The notes beneath the pieces are model-generated. The model searched no databases. It had not been told where the DNA came from and saw nothing but the letters and a program-made list of their open reading frames with translations. Source: Diphasiastrum complanatum (taxonomy: Eukaryota > Streptophyta > Lycopodiopsida > Lycopodiales > Lycopodiaceae). Taken from it: 64,000 nt of DNA. This document shows positions 10,233 to 19,700 of the stretch, in pieces (the stretch's first letter is position 1; each line of letters begins with the position of its first letter). Position numbers and translations under genes: made by a program. The stretch is taken from assembly GCA_029204225.1 (NCBI GenBank), contig CM055113.1, forward strand, positions 28,243,934 through 28,307,933. The letters are read 5' to 3'.

Positions 10233-11403
10233 AAGACAATTGATTCATAAGGCTCAACCTTATCAATTAATTGCAGGACAATTGTATCGTCGTACAAAGA
10301 TGTGTTTTACCGCATGAAGTACCAGATCTAATCATGTTTTCACATGATGGCATGGGTGGAGGACACTTCTCTACAAATATTATTGTTCACAAACTTTTGC
10401 AATTGGGTTGTTGGTGGCCTACGCTTCATAAGGACACATAAAATTTTATTCAGACATGTGATGTCTGCCAGCGAGCATGACGGCCTACTCGACAGAATTA
10501 TGAAGCCTTACCGTTTTATCGCAAGCACCGTTTGAAAAATGGGGACTGGATTATGTTGGTCCTATTCATCCCGCTGCTCAAGGGTCTCCGGCCCACTACA
10601 TTATCGTCGCAACTGATTATATGACCAAGTGGGTTGAAGCCAAAGCTGTCAAAGTGGCTGATGCGAAATCTACGGCCAAGTTTTTATATGAAAATATTAT
10701 AATCAGATTTGGATGTCCGATCGAAATTGTCAATGATTGGGGTACACACTTTGTTAATCAAACAATAAAGTGTTTATTGGAAGATTTTTTTGTTACACAC
10801 AGATTTAGTACTCCCTATTATCCCAGAGGGAATGGCCAAGCTGAATCTTTCAATAAGATTCTCTGCACCATTATTACAAAGACAGTTGAAGCGAGTCGCT
10901 CTGATTGGGAACATAAACTGTATGCAGCATGATGGGCATTCAAAACCGCTTACAAAAATAGTACAAATCAAACACCTTTTCAACTGGCTTATGGTCAAGA
11001 TGCTGGTATGCCAATTGAGTTTTTAATCCCATCTTTACGCATAGCAACAATGGAATGATTAAATGATGATCAGTCTTTACAACTTCGTCATGAAGCGTTG
11101 CACAAATTATGTGAAACCCGATTGATGGCAGTTCATGCCTTAACAGCAGAGAAAGCCCGCCGCAAGGCATGGCACGATCGTCGATTGCACAAGAAAGATT
11201 TGGAAGCAGAAGATCTTGCATTGATGTACAAAACCAAGCTGATCAAAGGTAAATTTAAGTTTACTGGGGAAGGCCCATATAAAGTGAAGGAAATCCTGAA
11301 CTATGGCACAATGATTCTTGAGCACTTGGATGGAAAACAATTTGATACTCCGATTAATGACAGCCGATTACGCAAGTTTCGCCAGCCTGCTCCACCAGTT
11401 TAG
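10233..11403 (+). pseudogene. Ty3/gypsy integrase
   Basis: The zinc-binding HHCC module is readable across frame changes (SHDGMGGGHFSTN... TCDVCQRA, about 10335-10480). The catalytic core follows: WGLDYVGPI (D), IVNDWGTHFVNQT (D) and RGNGQAESFNKIL (E). After a TGA at 10930 it continues as FQLAYGQDAGMPIEFLIPSL. The C-terminal frame 11098-11403 ends KFRQPAPPV. The DDE residues are kept but several stops and frameshifts interrupt the protein. No chromodomain is visible. Confidence 0.8.
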
Positions 11404-11426
11404 CAAGCCTGATCTCAATATATTTT

Positions 11427-12450
11427 TCATTTTATTTGTTTTTCATTTATCACGGCTGTTTCTTTAGAAAATTGTCTATGTTGTATCGGCATAGTGATAT
11501 TCTTTTGTTCACTTTCCCAAGCGGCTCCAACATGGAGTACATCGTTAGATTCTTCAAATCCAGCCCAAAAAAGAGGCTCCTGGTGGTCTTTTGATTCTTC
11601 TTGAGCTAACTTTTGCGCTAAGACTTCTTTTGGTTTTGGCACCAACTTTAGGAACTCTCCCAATGAAATATTGATCTTGCTAGACAAAATATTCATAAGT
11701 AATTTTATATGCGGTGCTTCAGGTTCAGTCATCTTGAAGGGTTCTTCGTGATAATGTAATTGATCATTCATATCCGTACGTAAATTTCTTGGAGGCTGCA
11801 ATGGTGAAGACCGAACTTCAGTTGTTACTTTAGTAGCTTCAAGTTTCTCTTCTTCTTGCAGATGTTTAATCCATTGTCTCATATCCTGATATCTTCGTTT
11901 TTCAGCATTAAGATTTGGATAGACTTCCAATGTTGTTGGTGTATCGTTCAATGGTATAGAATCAGCAGGTACTGAATCCACCACTGGTTCTTTTTGCTTT
12001 TGTGCTCTGGTGACCACCATCAAGAGTGCACTTAATCAGCTCAAGCTCACATTCAGATCTAAGATGTTTCACCCTTTCCATGTAATCTCAAACCATTTCT
12101 CGCTTTCCCATTTTAATTTTACTTAAAAGTAGGAAAGGGTCTTCCATAAACTTCCGCGGTTTGAACCGTGTGATAAGGGCTCGTTTAACAACCTCCCAAT
12201 CTGTACGCTCAGTTTCATCTTGGTTATAGTACCAATCTTGTGCTGCACCTATTAAGGCCATAAGAAACATCTTAAGTTTATCTTGAGGATAGATCTCACC
12301 ATAGACCTCACAGGATTCAGCATAGATCTGAAGAAATCTAACTGGATCTGTTAATCCATTATATTTGGGTAGATCCAATCGGGGTGCTCTTCTAACAATA
12401 ATTGGATTTGATCTCTTGTGGAGCACCTCCAAGAGCAGCTCCAGGGGCAA
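11427..12450 (-). pseudogene. Ty3/gypsy gag
   Basis: Frame 12450-12088 has the gag core RAPRLDLPKYNGLTDPVRFL, DWYYNQDETERTDWEVVKRA and LITRFKP. A second frame (12023-11427) carries the charged C-terminal part and ends SEQKNITMPIQHRQFSKETA followed by VIN, where the inverted pol block should start. Stop codons and a frameshift lie around 12024-12090. The sister copy begins MAAPGGAPQEVNPIIVRRAP at 59588. Gag forms the virus-like particle shell in this family. Confidence 0.8.
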
Positions 12451-12459
12451 CCATCTTAC

Positions 12460-12960
12460 AAACTTAGATCAAATCGATAATGCGATTGGATATAGATTTT
12501 TCCAAAAAACTATCTTAGATTATATCTGCTAGCTCTATTCAACTTTTCAAGAATCTGATTCTATATGATGGAAAACTACCCAAAATTCGATCAATCGATA
12601 CTTCTCAAAAATGATAAATCTCTTAGAGTCTAATTCAGAATATATCAGATTTGATCCAAATTTTGACAGAGACTTGATCGGAAAAATCAAAAACTAAAAT
12701 AGGACTGGCGAAGGTTCTCTAGGCGAAGGTTGTCTTGGCGAAGATTCAACAATACTAGTTTGGGACAAAAACTCTCTGAATACTTTTTTGGCAATTTCTT
12801 GGGAAATAACCTTTGCTGACTTCTCAGATGGAAGGTCTGACACTAAAATTATGGACAACCGGGCGAAGGTTTCTGACACAAGAAAATACAATTTTTGTAA
12901 TCTAGCGAGGGTAAAAATCAAGATTTTTTGTGATCTTATAAAGATGAATCTTCTTCGAAC
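12460..12960 (-). other. Gypsy 5' leader with repeated CTTCGCC-type motifs
   Basis: On the minus strand this corresponds in patches to 59000-59587, directly upstream of gag. It contains repeated AACCTTCGCC/T motifs (plus-strand GGCGAAGG at about 12707, 12722 and 12862, with GGCGAAGA at about 12737). No coding potential is seen. The leader is truncated at about 12960 with no 5' LTR. Confidence 0.5.
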
Positions 12961-13109
12961 TCATTTTGACCTTGGTCCTAATCATTACAACTGTCGGACA
13001 AGACTTAATCTAGATTCTCAAATTGGTCTTCATCCACTTGTCCATTGGTACTTTGCGGATATTGATTTGTCTCTGTGGAAGATAGATCAATATTAAGAAT
13101 CTTGTTTTC

Positions 13110-13500
13110 TTCCTTAAAAGCATCAACTTCATCAGAAAATTCATGATCTTGTTTGCTCAAAACATCTCGATCGATATCTGTCCTTTGGCTTGGAAGTTTG
13201 CCCTTGGATTAGAGGGAACGTTGTTTCATAGACATCAACAGTGGTACACAATTCAGGATTAGTAGTTTGAATATCAATTGGCTATTGTGAAATACCAGCC
13301 GATTGCAAGATAGAGTCAAAACGAGCGACCATGCTGTTGTACATTTATTCCCATCTTTGCTCTGACCTTTCTTGTAATTGTTTTCCTGTTTGTTTCATTT
13401 ATTCGGTACTATCCTGTTAGGCAGTTAAAAGTGTACCTAATATTTCCCCTGTTCCACCAGTCACTATACTAATAGTAGGGTTTACATTATTACTTGACAT
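13110..13500 (-). pseudogene. Possible gag N-terminal region, degenerate
   Basis: From an ATG at 13500 (minus strand) one frame reads MSSNNVNPTISIVTGGTGEI, then several stops, with QLQERSEQRWE and MYNSMVARFDSIL. The polar, coiled-coil-like composition resembles the start of plant gypsy gag polyproteins. It is not assigned to a family and lies between two retroelement remnants. Confidence 0.3.
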
Positions 13501-13633
13501 TGCATGAGTGCTAACCCGCTGTTGTTGAGTTGATGGCGTTAGACTTCCCACAAAATTGACATAGCAGTAATATTTCTTCCCTCCTTACAATCATTTGTGT
13601 CAGCAAATGATGTACCCATCAGAGAAGGACCAA

Positions 13634-14308
13634 TCATACATGTAGTGGCATAGAGAGAACATCCTTCATTTTCGTCAATTTCTTCACTTCCATAGGCATC
13701 TTCATAGGCCTCATAATCAATATTATCATCTTCATTATGATCGAAATTTGTTCTGCACCATGGTAATGTCGTCTTTTGAGTTCATCAAGATCATAGAAGT
13801 GGTCCATTGGCTCGTAGTGATCTTTTGTTCCACATTGCACCTGTTGTTGCTCATCGACGCTTGTCGCTTCAAACTGTTCTTCAGTAATAAATTGGGATTG
13901 ATCTTGATCTTGATCTTGATAATCACCATAATTGAACTCTATTTCATCCCGACCATCGAATGGTTCAACTGCTTCATCAGCAGAGCAATCCTCAATGACT
14001 GGTTCGTATTGTTCTTCATTTTGTTGATCATTGTTGAAATTTTCAGAGTAATGGTCAAGTTCAAAAGTGTCGTTGTAGTCATGATATTGTTCATCATTAG
14101 CGTCGTTCTGGTCTTGATACTGATAGTCATTAACGATGTCATCACATTGTTGATCATCCCGTTGACAACCACCACCATTGTCACATTCCTCCTCATCTTG
14201 TTGACAATCATCACCACCATCATCATACCCGTCACTTTGGTTATCGTACTCATAATCATTTCCATCCCATTGATCATCATAATCGGAGTGTCCATGGTAT
14301 AATGACAA
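13634..14308 (-). CDS. Asp/Gln/Tyr-rich low-complexity open frame
   Basis: A 224-residue open frame, extremely rich in D, Q, Y, N and E (YQDQDQDQSQ, DDGGDDCQQDEEECDNGGG). The DNA is made of GATCAT/TTGATC-like short repeats. The last 40 residues change to basic, Met-rich sequence. No domain is recognised. It may be a spacer of a gag polyprotein, since gag-like remnants flank it on the same strand, or simply a long frame in repeat DNA. I lean to element-derived. Confidence 0.25.
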   Translation of the reverse strand: MSLYHGHSDYDDQWDGNDYEYDNQSDGYDDGGDDCQQDEEECDNGGGCQRDDQQCDDIVNDYQYQDQNDANDEQYHDYNDTFELDHYSENFNNDQQNEEQYEPVIEDCSADEAVEPFDGRDEIEFNYGDYQDQDQDQSQFITEEQFEATSVDEQQQVQCGTKDHYEPMDHFYDLDELKRRHYHGAEQISIIMKMIILIMRPMKMPMEVKKLTKMKDVLSMPLHV

Positions 14309-14812
14309 GTAGTCTGTGGGTTATGGGTCCACAAAACTGAATGAAGTGGGAAGCATTTGAAACAATTACAAATTTCACTCGTAAAATCACAAATTTGCTA
14401 GTAACAAATTTGTTATTCTCGACCGTCCCAAAATTTTGAGTCCTCGAGGAATGTAACCTACAAGATTTAGAAAACACTAGTAGCTTTTGGCAAAATGTCA
14501 ACTTCGTTTCATGGATCGGTTTTGGATTTTAATACATGGCTATGTTGTCAAGCTTGACATAATGATCACTTTTGTTTTTTACTATATCGAAAACCGAACG
14601 GAGAAAAAAAAATAACAATTCTAAGAATTAAAACCTAAAATGTGAATAACTTTGAACAAAGGGGTCCTAAAATAACAATAATAATAATAATAATAAGTAA
14701 TGATGACGAAATGATGATTATTTTACTCGGCGCAGTGAACTGAACAATTTTCGTTTTTACATCTACATTAAGTCTGTTGTTACAAGGAACTAGAGTGAAA
14801 AATGCATTAATA
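14309..14812. other. Non-coding gap
   Basis: Holds an AAT trinucleotide run near 14680-14696. A phrase (TTTTGAGTCCTCGAGGAATG near 14433) recurs in similar form near 18337, suggesting two related retroelement ends. Nothing else is seen. Confidence 0.4.
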
Positions 14813-14814
14813 GC

Positions 14815-15085
14815 ATTTTGGATTTTGTGTCTGGAAGTGCTAAGCCAAAACTTGGAGTTACTTCAAGAATTCTACCAAACAACTCTCAGACCAACTCTAG
14901 TTCAAGACCAATTTGAACTATGCAAGCTCTGGTTTGAAATGGGGTAGTACGGATGGATGAATAAGATCTTGAAAGAGCTACACAAGTCCTATCAAAGGGA
15001 AGGTGGTTCAGATGATCAAAAGAATGGCACTTAGTTTCTTGAAGTCTATGCTATTGAAATCCAAATGTATACCGATTATGCTTGA
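14815..15085 (+). pseudogene. COP9 signalosome subunit 2 (CSN2/FUS12) fragment
   Basis: The fragment starts ILDFVSGSA, shifts frame, then reads LLQEFYQTTLRP, LCKLWFEMG, an in-frame TAG, YGWMNKILKELHKSYQREGG, SDDQKNGT, another TAG and FLEVYAIEIQMYT. This matches, from knowledge of the family, the PCI-side middle part of CSN2, a scaffold subunit of the nuclear COP9 signalosome that removes Nedd8 from cullins. Only about 85 of roughly 440 residues are present. Two stops look like single-base changes (GAG to TAG, CAA or CAG to TAG). It adjoins an ABC ATPase fragment on the same strand, so it looks captured rather than resident. Confidence 0.75.
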
Positions 15086-15583
15086 ATCTTCACAAACAAA
15101 TGCTTCAGCAGATTTCTTTCAAATCCCAAAAATAAGCACCTTCGGATCAAACAGAACGTCCTTACTTCAGTAACTATCTCCGAGAAAAAACCGCTGCTAG
15201 TCCTCACGATCCAAAATAAAAAATGGGTAGCAATTCCCAGATCGCAAATAGATGAAGGCGAATTAATCTTATCAGGAGTTTCAATTGAGGTTACTGAAGG
15301 GACTGTTGTTGGGATCATCGGTCCAAATGGCAGTGGAAAATCAACAGTTCAACAAGCATTGAATCGTTTGTGGGAGCCACCCTCTGATTCAGTTTTCCTT
15401 GATGGAAAAGATGTAACCACGATGAACGTGATAAGTGTCCGACGATGTGTTGGAACGCTTTTCCAAACTCCTACTCTCTTTGATGGTACTGTTGCTGACA
15501 ACATCCGATACGGGCCAGGCCTTCAGGGCAAGAAGTTGAATGACTGGGAGGTCGAGGAGTTTCTTCGTCAAGCAGATTTCTGA
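15086..15583 (+). pseudogene. STAR1/ABCI17-like ABC ATPase, N-terminal half
   Basis: The frame reads LILSGVSIEVTEGTVVGIIG, then the Walker A motif GPNGSGKST (near 15325-15351), LNRLWEPPSDSVFLDGKDV, SVRRCVGTLFQTPTLFDGTV (Q-loop) and ADNIRYGP. This pattern is typical of the plant STAR1/ABCI17 nucleotide-binding subunit, which pairs with the membrane protein STAR2/ALS3 in aluminium tolerance. The protein breaks off after EEFLRQADF with TGA at 15581-15583. The signature motif, Walker B and H-loop are absent, so it cannot be a working ATPase. Upstream codons stay open back to the CSN2 fragment. Confidence 0.8.
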
Positions 15584-15629
15584 GCAAAGAATGGTTCCAA
15601 ATCTGGGTTTTTGCTGGGAGGGAAAGGCA

Positions 15630-15905
15630 GGAGGGGGGTATTCGCGGAAGGGAGGGGCAAAAATCGGAATTCGTGGTAACTCGTGGAAAATTCGCCAGAG
15701 AGGATTTGTGTAGAAGTCGCCAAGGTCAGAAGTCGCAGGTGCCAGGGAGTGAATTCGCAATGAAGGGAGGGCATAATTCGCAAGGAGGATTCATGGGGTG
15801 GATTCGTGAAGAACTCGCAGCTGAAATCGCCAGGAAGTCGTGGGAGGTGGATTCGCAGAGAGGGAAGAAACTCGCAAGGAGAATTCGCGCGGAGAAGTCG
15901 CGTGG
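15630..15905 (+). repeat. GC-rich block of degenerate (G)AATTCGC / AAGTCGC repeats
   Basis: Motifs such as GGAATTCGTGG, AAAATTCGCCAG, GAAGTCGCCA, GAATTCGCAA, AACTCGCAAGG and GAATTCGCGCGG recur every 12-25 bases. Composition is markedly more GC-rich than the surroundings. It directly follows the truncated ABC fragment. Origin unknown; it could be an LTR or leader segment. Confidence 0.55.
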
Positions 15906-15930
15906 AGAAGGCCTTCCTGAGGGGGGGGGG

Positions 15931-15955
15931 GGAAGGCCCTGCATGAGGGCCTTCC
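15931..15955. repeat. Perfect 10-bp-stem hairpin
   Basis: GGAAGGCCCT, loop GCATG, AGGGCCTTCC. It lies behind a run of G (15920-15931) and in front of poly-T tracts (about 16014-16039 and 16083-16104). Possibly a structural end of a mobile element. Confidence 0.6.
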
Positions 15956-16139
15956 TTGCTGGGAGGGCCAGGGCACTCCCAGCCTTCCCCTACTTAATGC
16001 CATTGTGCGAAGGTTTTTTTTTTTTTTTTTTTTTTTTTTCCGTTTTTTGGCCGCGTATGGTACGGCCGTACACGTGGACCAGTTTTTTTTTTTTTTTTTT
16101 TTTTCGGTTTTTTGTCGTTTTTTTTTTTCAAATTTTTTT

Positions 16140-16775
16140 ACGTTTGTGATGGAATGTGGATGTGGATAGCCAATGACGGGATGCCACATAGCACATGCAC
16201 ATTCCACTGGAGAGAGAAGAGAGAAAGTGAATTTCACCGGAGAGAGGAGAGAGAATGATAGATTCCTAGGAGAGAAAATTGGATGGACATTATGCTCTTG
16301 GAGGTGGTCCCAAAATACAAAGGACACCTCAGCACAAGTCATTACGAATTTTGAGGGAGGCTGGTCGGTTTAAAAAAAAAAAAAATTTAAAATGAATTTG
16401 CAAAAACTTTGAAATGAAAACACTGAGAAAAATTTACAAGGAAACAAAACTTCAAGAATGAAGAGTTGAAGTGCTTCTCTCCCAAATTTCTACCAAAGCT
16501 AAAATCCTCCTTCACAAGAAATGTCATATCTCTCACAATTTTCAACCAAATTGGCTGCAAATTGGCTCAGATTCAAGCAAAGAGTGAGATCTACAATTCT
16601 ATAGAAATATAGTCATAAAATTTGGCCAAAAGTACAGCCAAAAAGGGGGAGAAATAGACTACAAAAAGTTTAACTAGCTAAAATTGAAATGAAAACTAAA
16701 ATGGCCATAACTTGGTCATTATAGCTCCAAATTAGAGTCCGGACTTTGATGGTTGAAAAGGATGTTCAATTATCT
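16140..16775. other. Non-coding gap
   Basis: Purine-rich GGAGAGAGGAGAGA phrases near 16210-16255 and an A tract near 16373-16384. No gene is seen. Confidence 0.4.
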
Positions 16776-17183
16776 TCACGTCTTGATCTGAATCTTGACT
16801 TTTGGCTGAATCTTGATTTTCACCATCTGTTGTTGTAACTCGATTTGTATTTGAATTGGACTTTTGTTGCCTGCAACTGTATCTGGATCTGGGACTTGAC
16901 TTTCATTGTTGCTTTGCTCATCTGACTCATTGTCCTTGTTTCGCTCATCCACTTTGTCGTTGTCACTTTGCTCATCAGACTCATTGCTGAGATCATCTTC
17001 ATCTTCATAAGTTTCTTCTCTTTCATGCACATGCGGTTGTTGATCCACTGATGCTTTAGTGTACACCCTCAATTTCTGAATTTGCATCTCCATTTTCTCA
17101 AACCACTTGGATTGTTCTTCTTTCCTTTTAGCTTCCACCTCAAGCCTTTGTTCTTGTTGCTCATACTTTAAAGCATATTCCAT
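16776..17183 (-). pseudogene. Coiled-coil then acidic frame, probable gag polyprotein part
   Basis: A 135-residue frame opens with a basic coiled coil (EYALKYEQQEQRLEVEAKRK), followed by an Asp/Ser/Asn/Gln-rich stretch (SDEQSDNDKVDERNKDNESD). It lies on the same strand as and just downstream of gag domain fragments at 17410-18237. It resembles the charged spacers of plant gypsy gag proteins. No zinc knuckle or protease follows. Confidence 0.35.
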
Positions 17184-17409
17184 AGTTTTCCTTAATCGAA
17201 ACCCAGGCTGGAGAGAAGTAGTTTGTAGATAATTTTCTACAATGCTTCGATATTGTCATCGTAGACCATACATGTAGCATTGTACAAGATATACTTCTCC
17301 ATAATCAAATAATGGGACCATCTACTGAAATTCGTGTGTACTCAGCAACTGTAGTTATCTGTTTCAAAGAGCACCACTGGATGAAGTCGGATCGATTGAA
17401 GACTTGTCT

Positions 17410-17850
17410 CTAAACTGCTTTGAAATTAAACCAAATAAACCAATTCATATGAAAAAAGTGTTGAATGATGTTCCACCATGACTGAACACGTCCTTGGAAA
17501 CCTGATGAAGCAAAGAAAACCATATCACTGTCACCAATACCTTCAATATAGTAGAAGTTATATTCCAAGTCTTCTAGCCAATTGTCTACATTAATGGAGT
17601 GAATGCTTCCATCAAAGGTAGGACTAACGTATTGAGACAGTCGTTGGTTGTAACAATAAGGATTCCGTTGAGCAGTGACTTCCACCATTCATTGATATGG
17701 TGTGTAGATACTTGTGCTCAAGAGCAAGTGCACGATCCATCATATCGTGTAACTCCATAAAATTGTCTGCATAAACGAATCTAGAAATAGTTGGTTGAAG
17801 CACATTTCTAATAGGAGTCTGAAGAGAATTTACATAGTAGTACAAATATT
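17410..17850 (-). pseudogene. Retrotransposon gag domain, in shuffled order
   Basis: Two overlapping frames carry gag motifs. The frame 17688-17410 has FDGSIHSINVDNWLEDLEYN, FYYIEGIGDSDMVFFAS and VQSWW (N-terminal half of the domain). The frame 17845-17624 has YYVNSLQTPIRNVLQP and ELHDMMDRALALEHKYL (C-terminal half). On the minus strand the C-terminal half comes first, so the order is reversed, from rearrangement or two abutting copies. Confidence 0.6.
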
Positions 17851-18042
17851 ATATATATTCAGATTTTGTCTTTGGAACCAATGCCAAAAATTGTTGATTG
17901 AATTGATGTGCTTGAGCGATTCAAATGATTTCAAGTAGAATTTTGTAAAACTATCAATGCAAGCAATTTTGAATTTACTCCAAAGCTTTCTGATTGGATG
18001 TGCTTGAGTGTTCCACCATGCTCGAACTTGTCCTTGAAAGCA

Positions 18043-18237
18043 TTATGAAGCAGAATAGATTTTATCCTCTTCAAAATAATGGCGATGATGAAAATAGGCT
18101 TCTAATATAGTTAACCAATCATCAATGCTGATTGAACTTGGTTGTTGGTCAAATGCAAGGCTGTAACGTATGATTTCAGATTGTATTTCATCAATAGATA
18201 GAAGTTGAATGTTTTTACTGTAATAGTAATCCATCAT
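18043..18237 (-). pseudogene. Second retrotransposon gag N-terminal fragment
   Basis: A 64-residue frame with SISIDDWLTILEAYFHHRHY, then FEEDKIYSAS. This is the same gag segment as FDGS...NWLEDLEYNF at 17410-17688 but from a different copy. Sequence near 18000-18040 (VQAWWNT-like) continues it in another frame. Confidence 0.55.
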
Positions 18238-18239
18238 TA

Positions 18240-18820
18240 ATGACTAATGAAGACTTGTGGACTATGAATTCACCGTCTGAAATTTGTTCAGAATGGTATT
18301 TTACAAGTTGGTAAAAAGCTCTTCTCCACCCACTTAGAATTTCGAGTCCTCGAAGAATAAAGTGGTTGTGAATGGAAAGTGTAACAAATTGAGATGAAGT
18401 GGTAGTAATGTTTAATTTGCCACCATAAACAATCCTGTTTTTTAAACGAAAAATGAAAAAAATAATAATTGCAAATTTTCAATGACTTTTCAATATTAGG
18501 CTTGTCGTTCAGATCACTTTTAGCTTTTACTCCATGGAAATCCGAGCTCACACTCTAAAGAACTAGAAAGAGCTGAAACAAACAATTTAGAATGGGGGTA
18601 AAGAAAATTAAAATTGAATTTTATAAAGTTTTGAAATCCATGAAACATTTTTGTGCTCATAGAAGAATAGAAAAAATCGTGAAAATTTTAAAATTTTGCG
18701 GTAAACTTTTAAAACGGCTGCTCCTATGGTGCATTCGGGTGCTCGTAGAAGATTGTAGTAACCGGAAAAAAAAACGACAAATATTTTTTTTGGGCACAGA
18801 GGAGTAGAAAGGGCAGGAGT
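18240..18820. other. Non-coding gap
   Basis: Contains TTTCGAGTCCTCGAAGAATA near 18337, similar to 14433. Otherwise AT-rich with nothing recognised. Confidence 0.35.
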
Positions 18821-19110
18821 ATGCTGTGGAATATTCTCAAAGAATATTTCCAAAGGAGGAGGCACAAGAGCTCTGGTCGCCATATATATAGAGAGAGAGG
18901 GGGGAGGGGTATCGAAGAGTAATAGGGGATAGGGGTAGGTAGTAGGGTGAGGTAGCGAGGAATGGGAGAGGAGAAAGAAGGGAATATTTTGAAGAATATT
19001 TGTAGAGAAGATTCTCAAAGAATATTTCAGAGGCATTGAAGGGCTGCAAAAAAGGGAATATTTGCGGAAGAGGGCTGCTGGAGAGAATATTTGCGGGGTG
19101 TTGCAGGTAG
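18821..19110. repeat. Cluster of GAATATT(T/C) motifs in purine-rich DNA
   Basis: About seven GAATATTY motifs lie within 280 bases; ATTCTCAAAGAATATTTC occurs twice (near 18832 and 19012). A G run follows near 19128-19138. The opposite strand gives a long proline/serine-rich open frame that looks like a by-product of composition. Probably an LTR or leader of the plus-strand copia whose gag resumes at 25385. Confidence 0.45.
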
Positions 19111-19379
19111 AGGGGGGAGAGAGAGAGGGGGGGGGGGGTAGGGTATAGGATGGGGTACGTAGGCTGTAGGCTAGGGAACGGGCGAAGAATGTGCGGGGGC
19201 GCGAGAAGGCAGTGAAGAATTGGCAGAGGGGGGCGAGAAATAGGGGAGGGCTCTGCATCGAGGAAGAGGTTAGGACAGCGTAGGAAAAGAGGGACATGGG
19301 AGAAAGCGAAGAATAGTCTCTTTCTGTTTATCTGAGTGATGATAGATTGCTTGCAAATTAGCTAACTATACTACCAATA

Positions 19380-19647
19380 CTTAGAATTTGCTTTGCACAG
19401 AAACACAGATCATGTTACACAGTAACACATACAGAAAACACTCTCCACAGCAAGCTCACATAGCAACTGTATTTCTCAAAATGAAATTACACTGTACATA
19501 TAGTTGTTCACTCAGACAACCCATGCATGACCCAGGTTGCCGTTGGCAGGACACGTGTCCCGTCAACTTGCCTCGTGGCGAGGCCAACTGATCCTTATCA
19601 ATTGATCACAATACAGTAACACAATGATTCTACTTTAATTCTAACTC
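19380..19647 (-). repeat. 3' LTR of copia element M
   Basis: 268 bp, highly similar to 25111-25384. Ends are GAGTTAGAATT...AATTCTAAG on the minus strand. It contains the 12-base palindrome GGACACGTGTCC (19549-19560, with a CACGTG G-box) and the hairpin GCCTCG-TGG-CGAGGC (19570-19584). The 5' copy has changes in both. Confidence 0.85.
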
Positions 19648-19656
19648 TCTCCCTTA
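19648..19656 (-). other. Polypurine tract of copia element M
   Basis: On the minus strand TAAGGGAGA directly precedes the 3' LTR, the usual place for priming plus-strand DNA synthesis. Confidence 0.6.
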
Positions 19657-19700
19657 AAGTAGAGTCTACTTTTTATACAGTCATATACATAGCTTTAAAG

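Larger units (their letters stand above)
3458..12960 (-). mobile_element. Ty3/gypsy element A1 with accessory frame and internally inverted pol
   Basis: Read on the minus strand the order is leader (12960-12460), gag (12450-11427), a pol block lying in the opposite orientation (7445-11403), a long accessory frame (7277-4269) and LTR-A (4218-3458). The gag reading ends at ...AVIN and the flipped block starts at GSSGVNLIST. In the sister copy near 59960-60010 these two pieces are adjacent, so the pol block sits in its expected place but reversed. No 5' LTR is recognisable beyond 12960. Coding frames are broken in several places, so the element is dead. Confidence 0.7.

Noticed and set aside
13748-14302. 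184-codon hydrophobic Ile/Val/Leu-rich frame on the plus strand
   Set aside because: Antisense product of the Asp/Gln/Tyr-rich frame; looks like many membrane segments only because of codon complementarity.
15791-16342. 183-codon frame spanning poly-A/poly-T tracts
   Set aside because: Lys runs come from homopolymers; it opposes a structured GC-rich block.
18608-19297. 229-codon Ser/Pro/Phe-rich frame on the minus strand
   Set aside because: Composition mirrors the purine-rich repeat DNA; no domain, and its start lies in a GA/G-run region.
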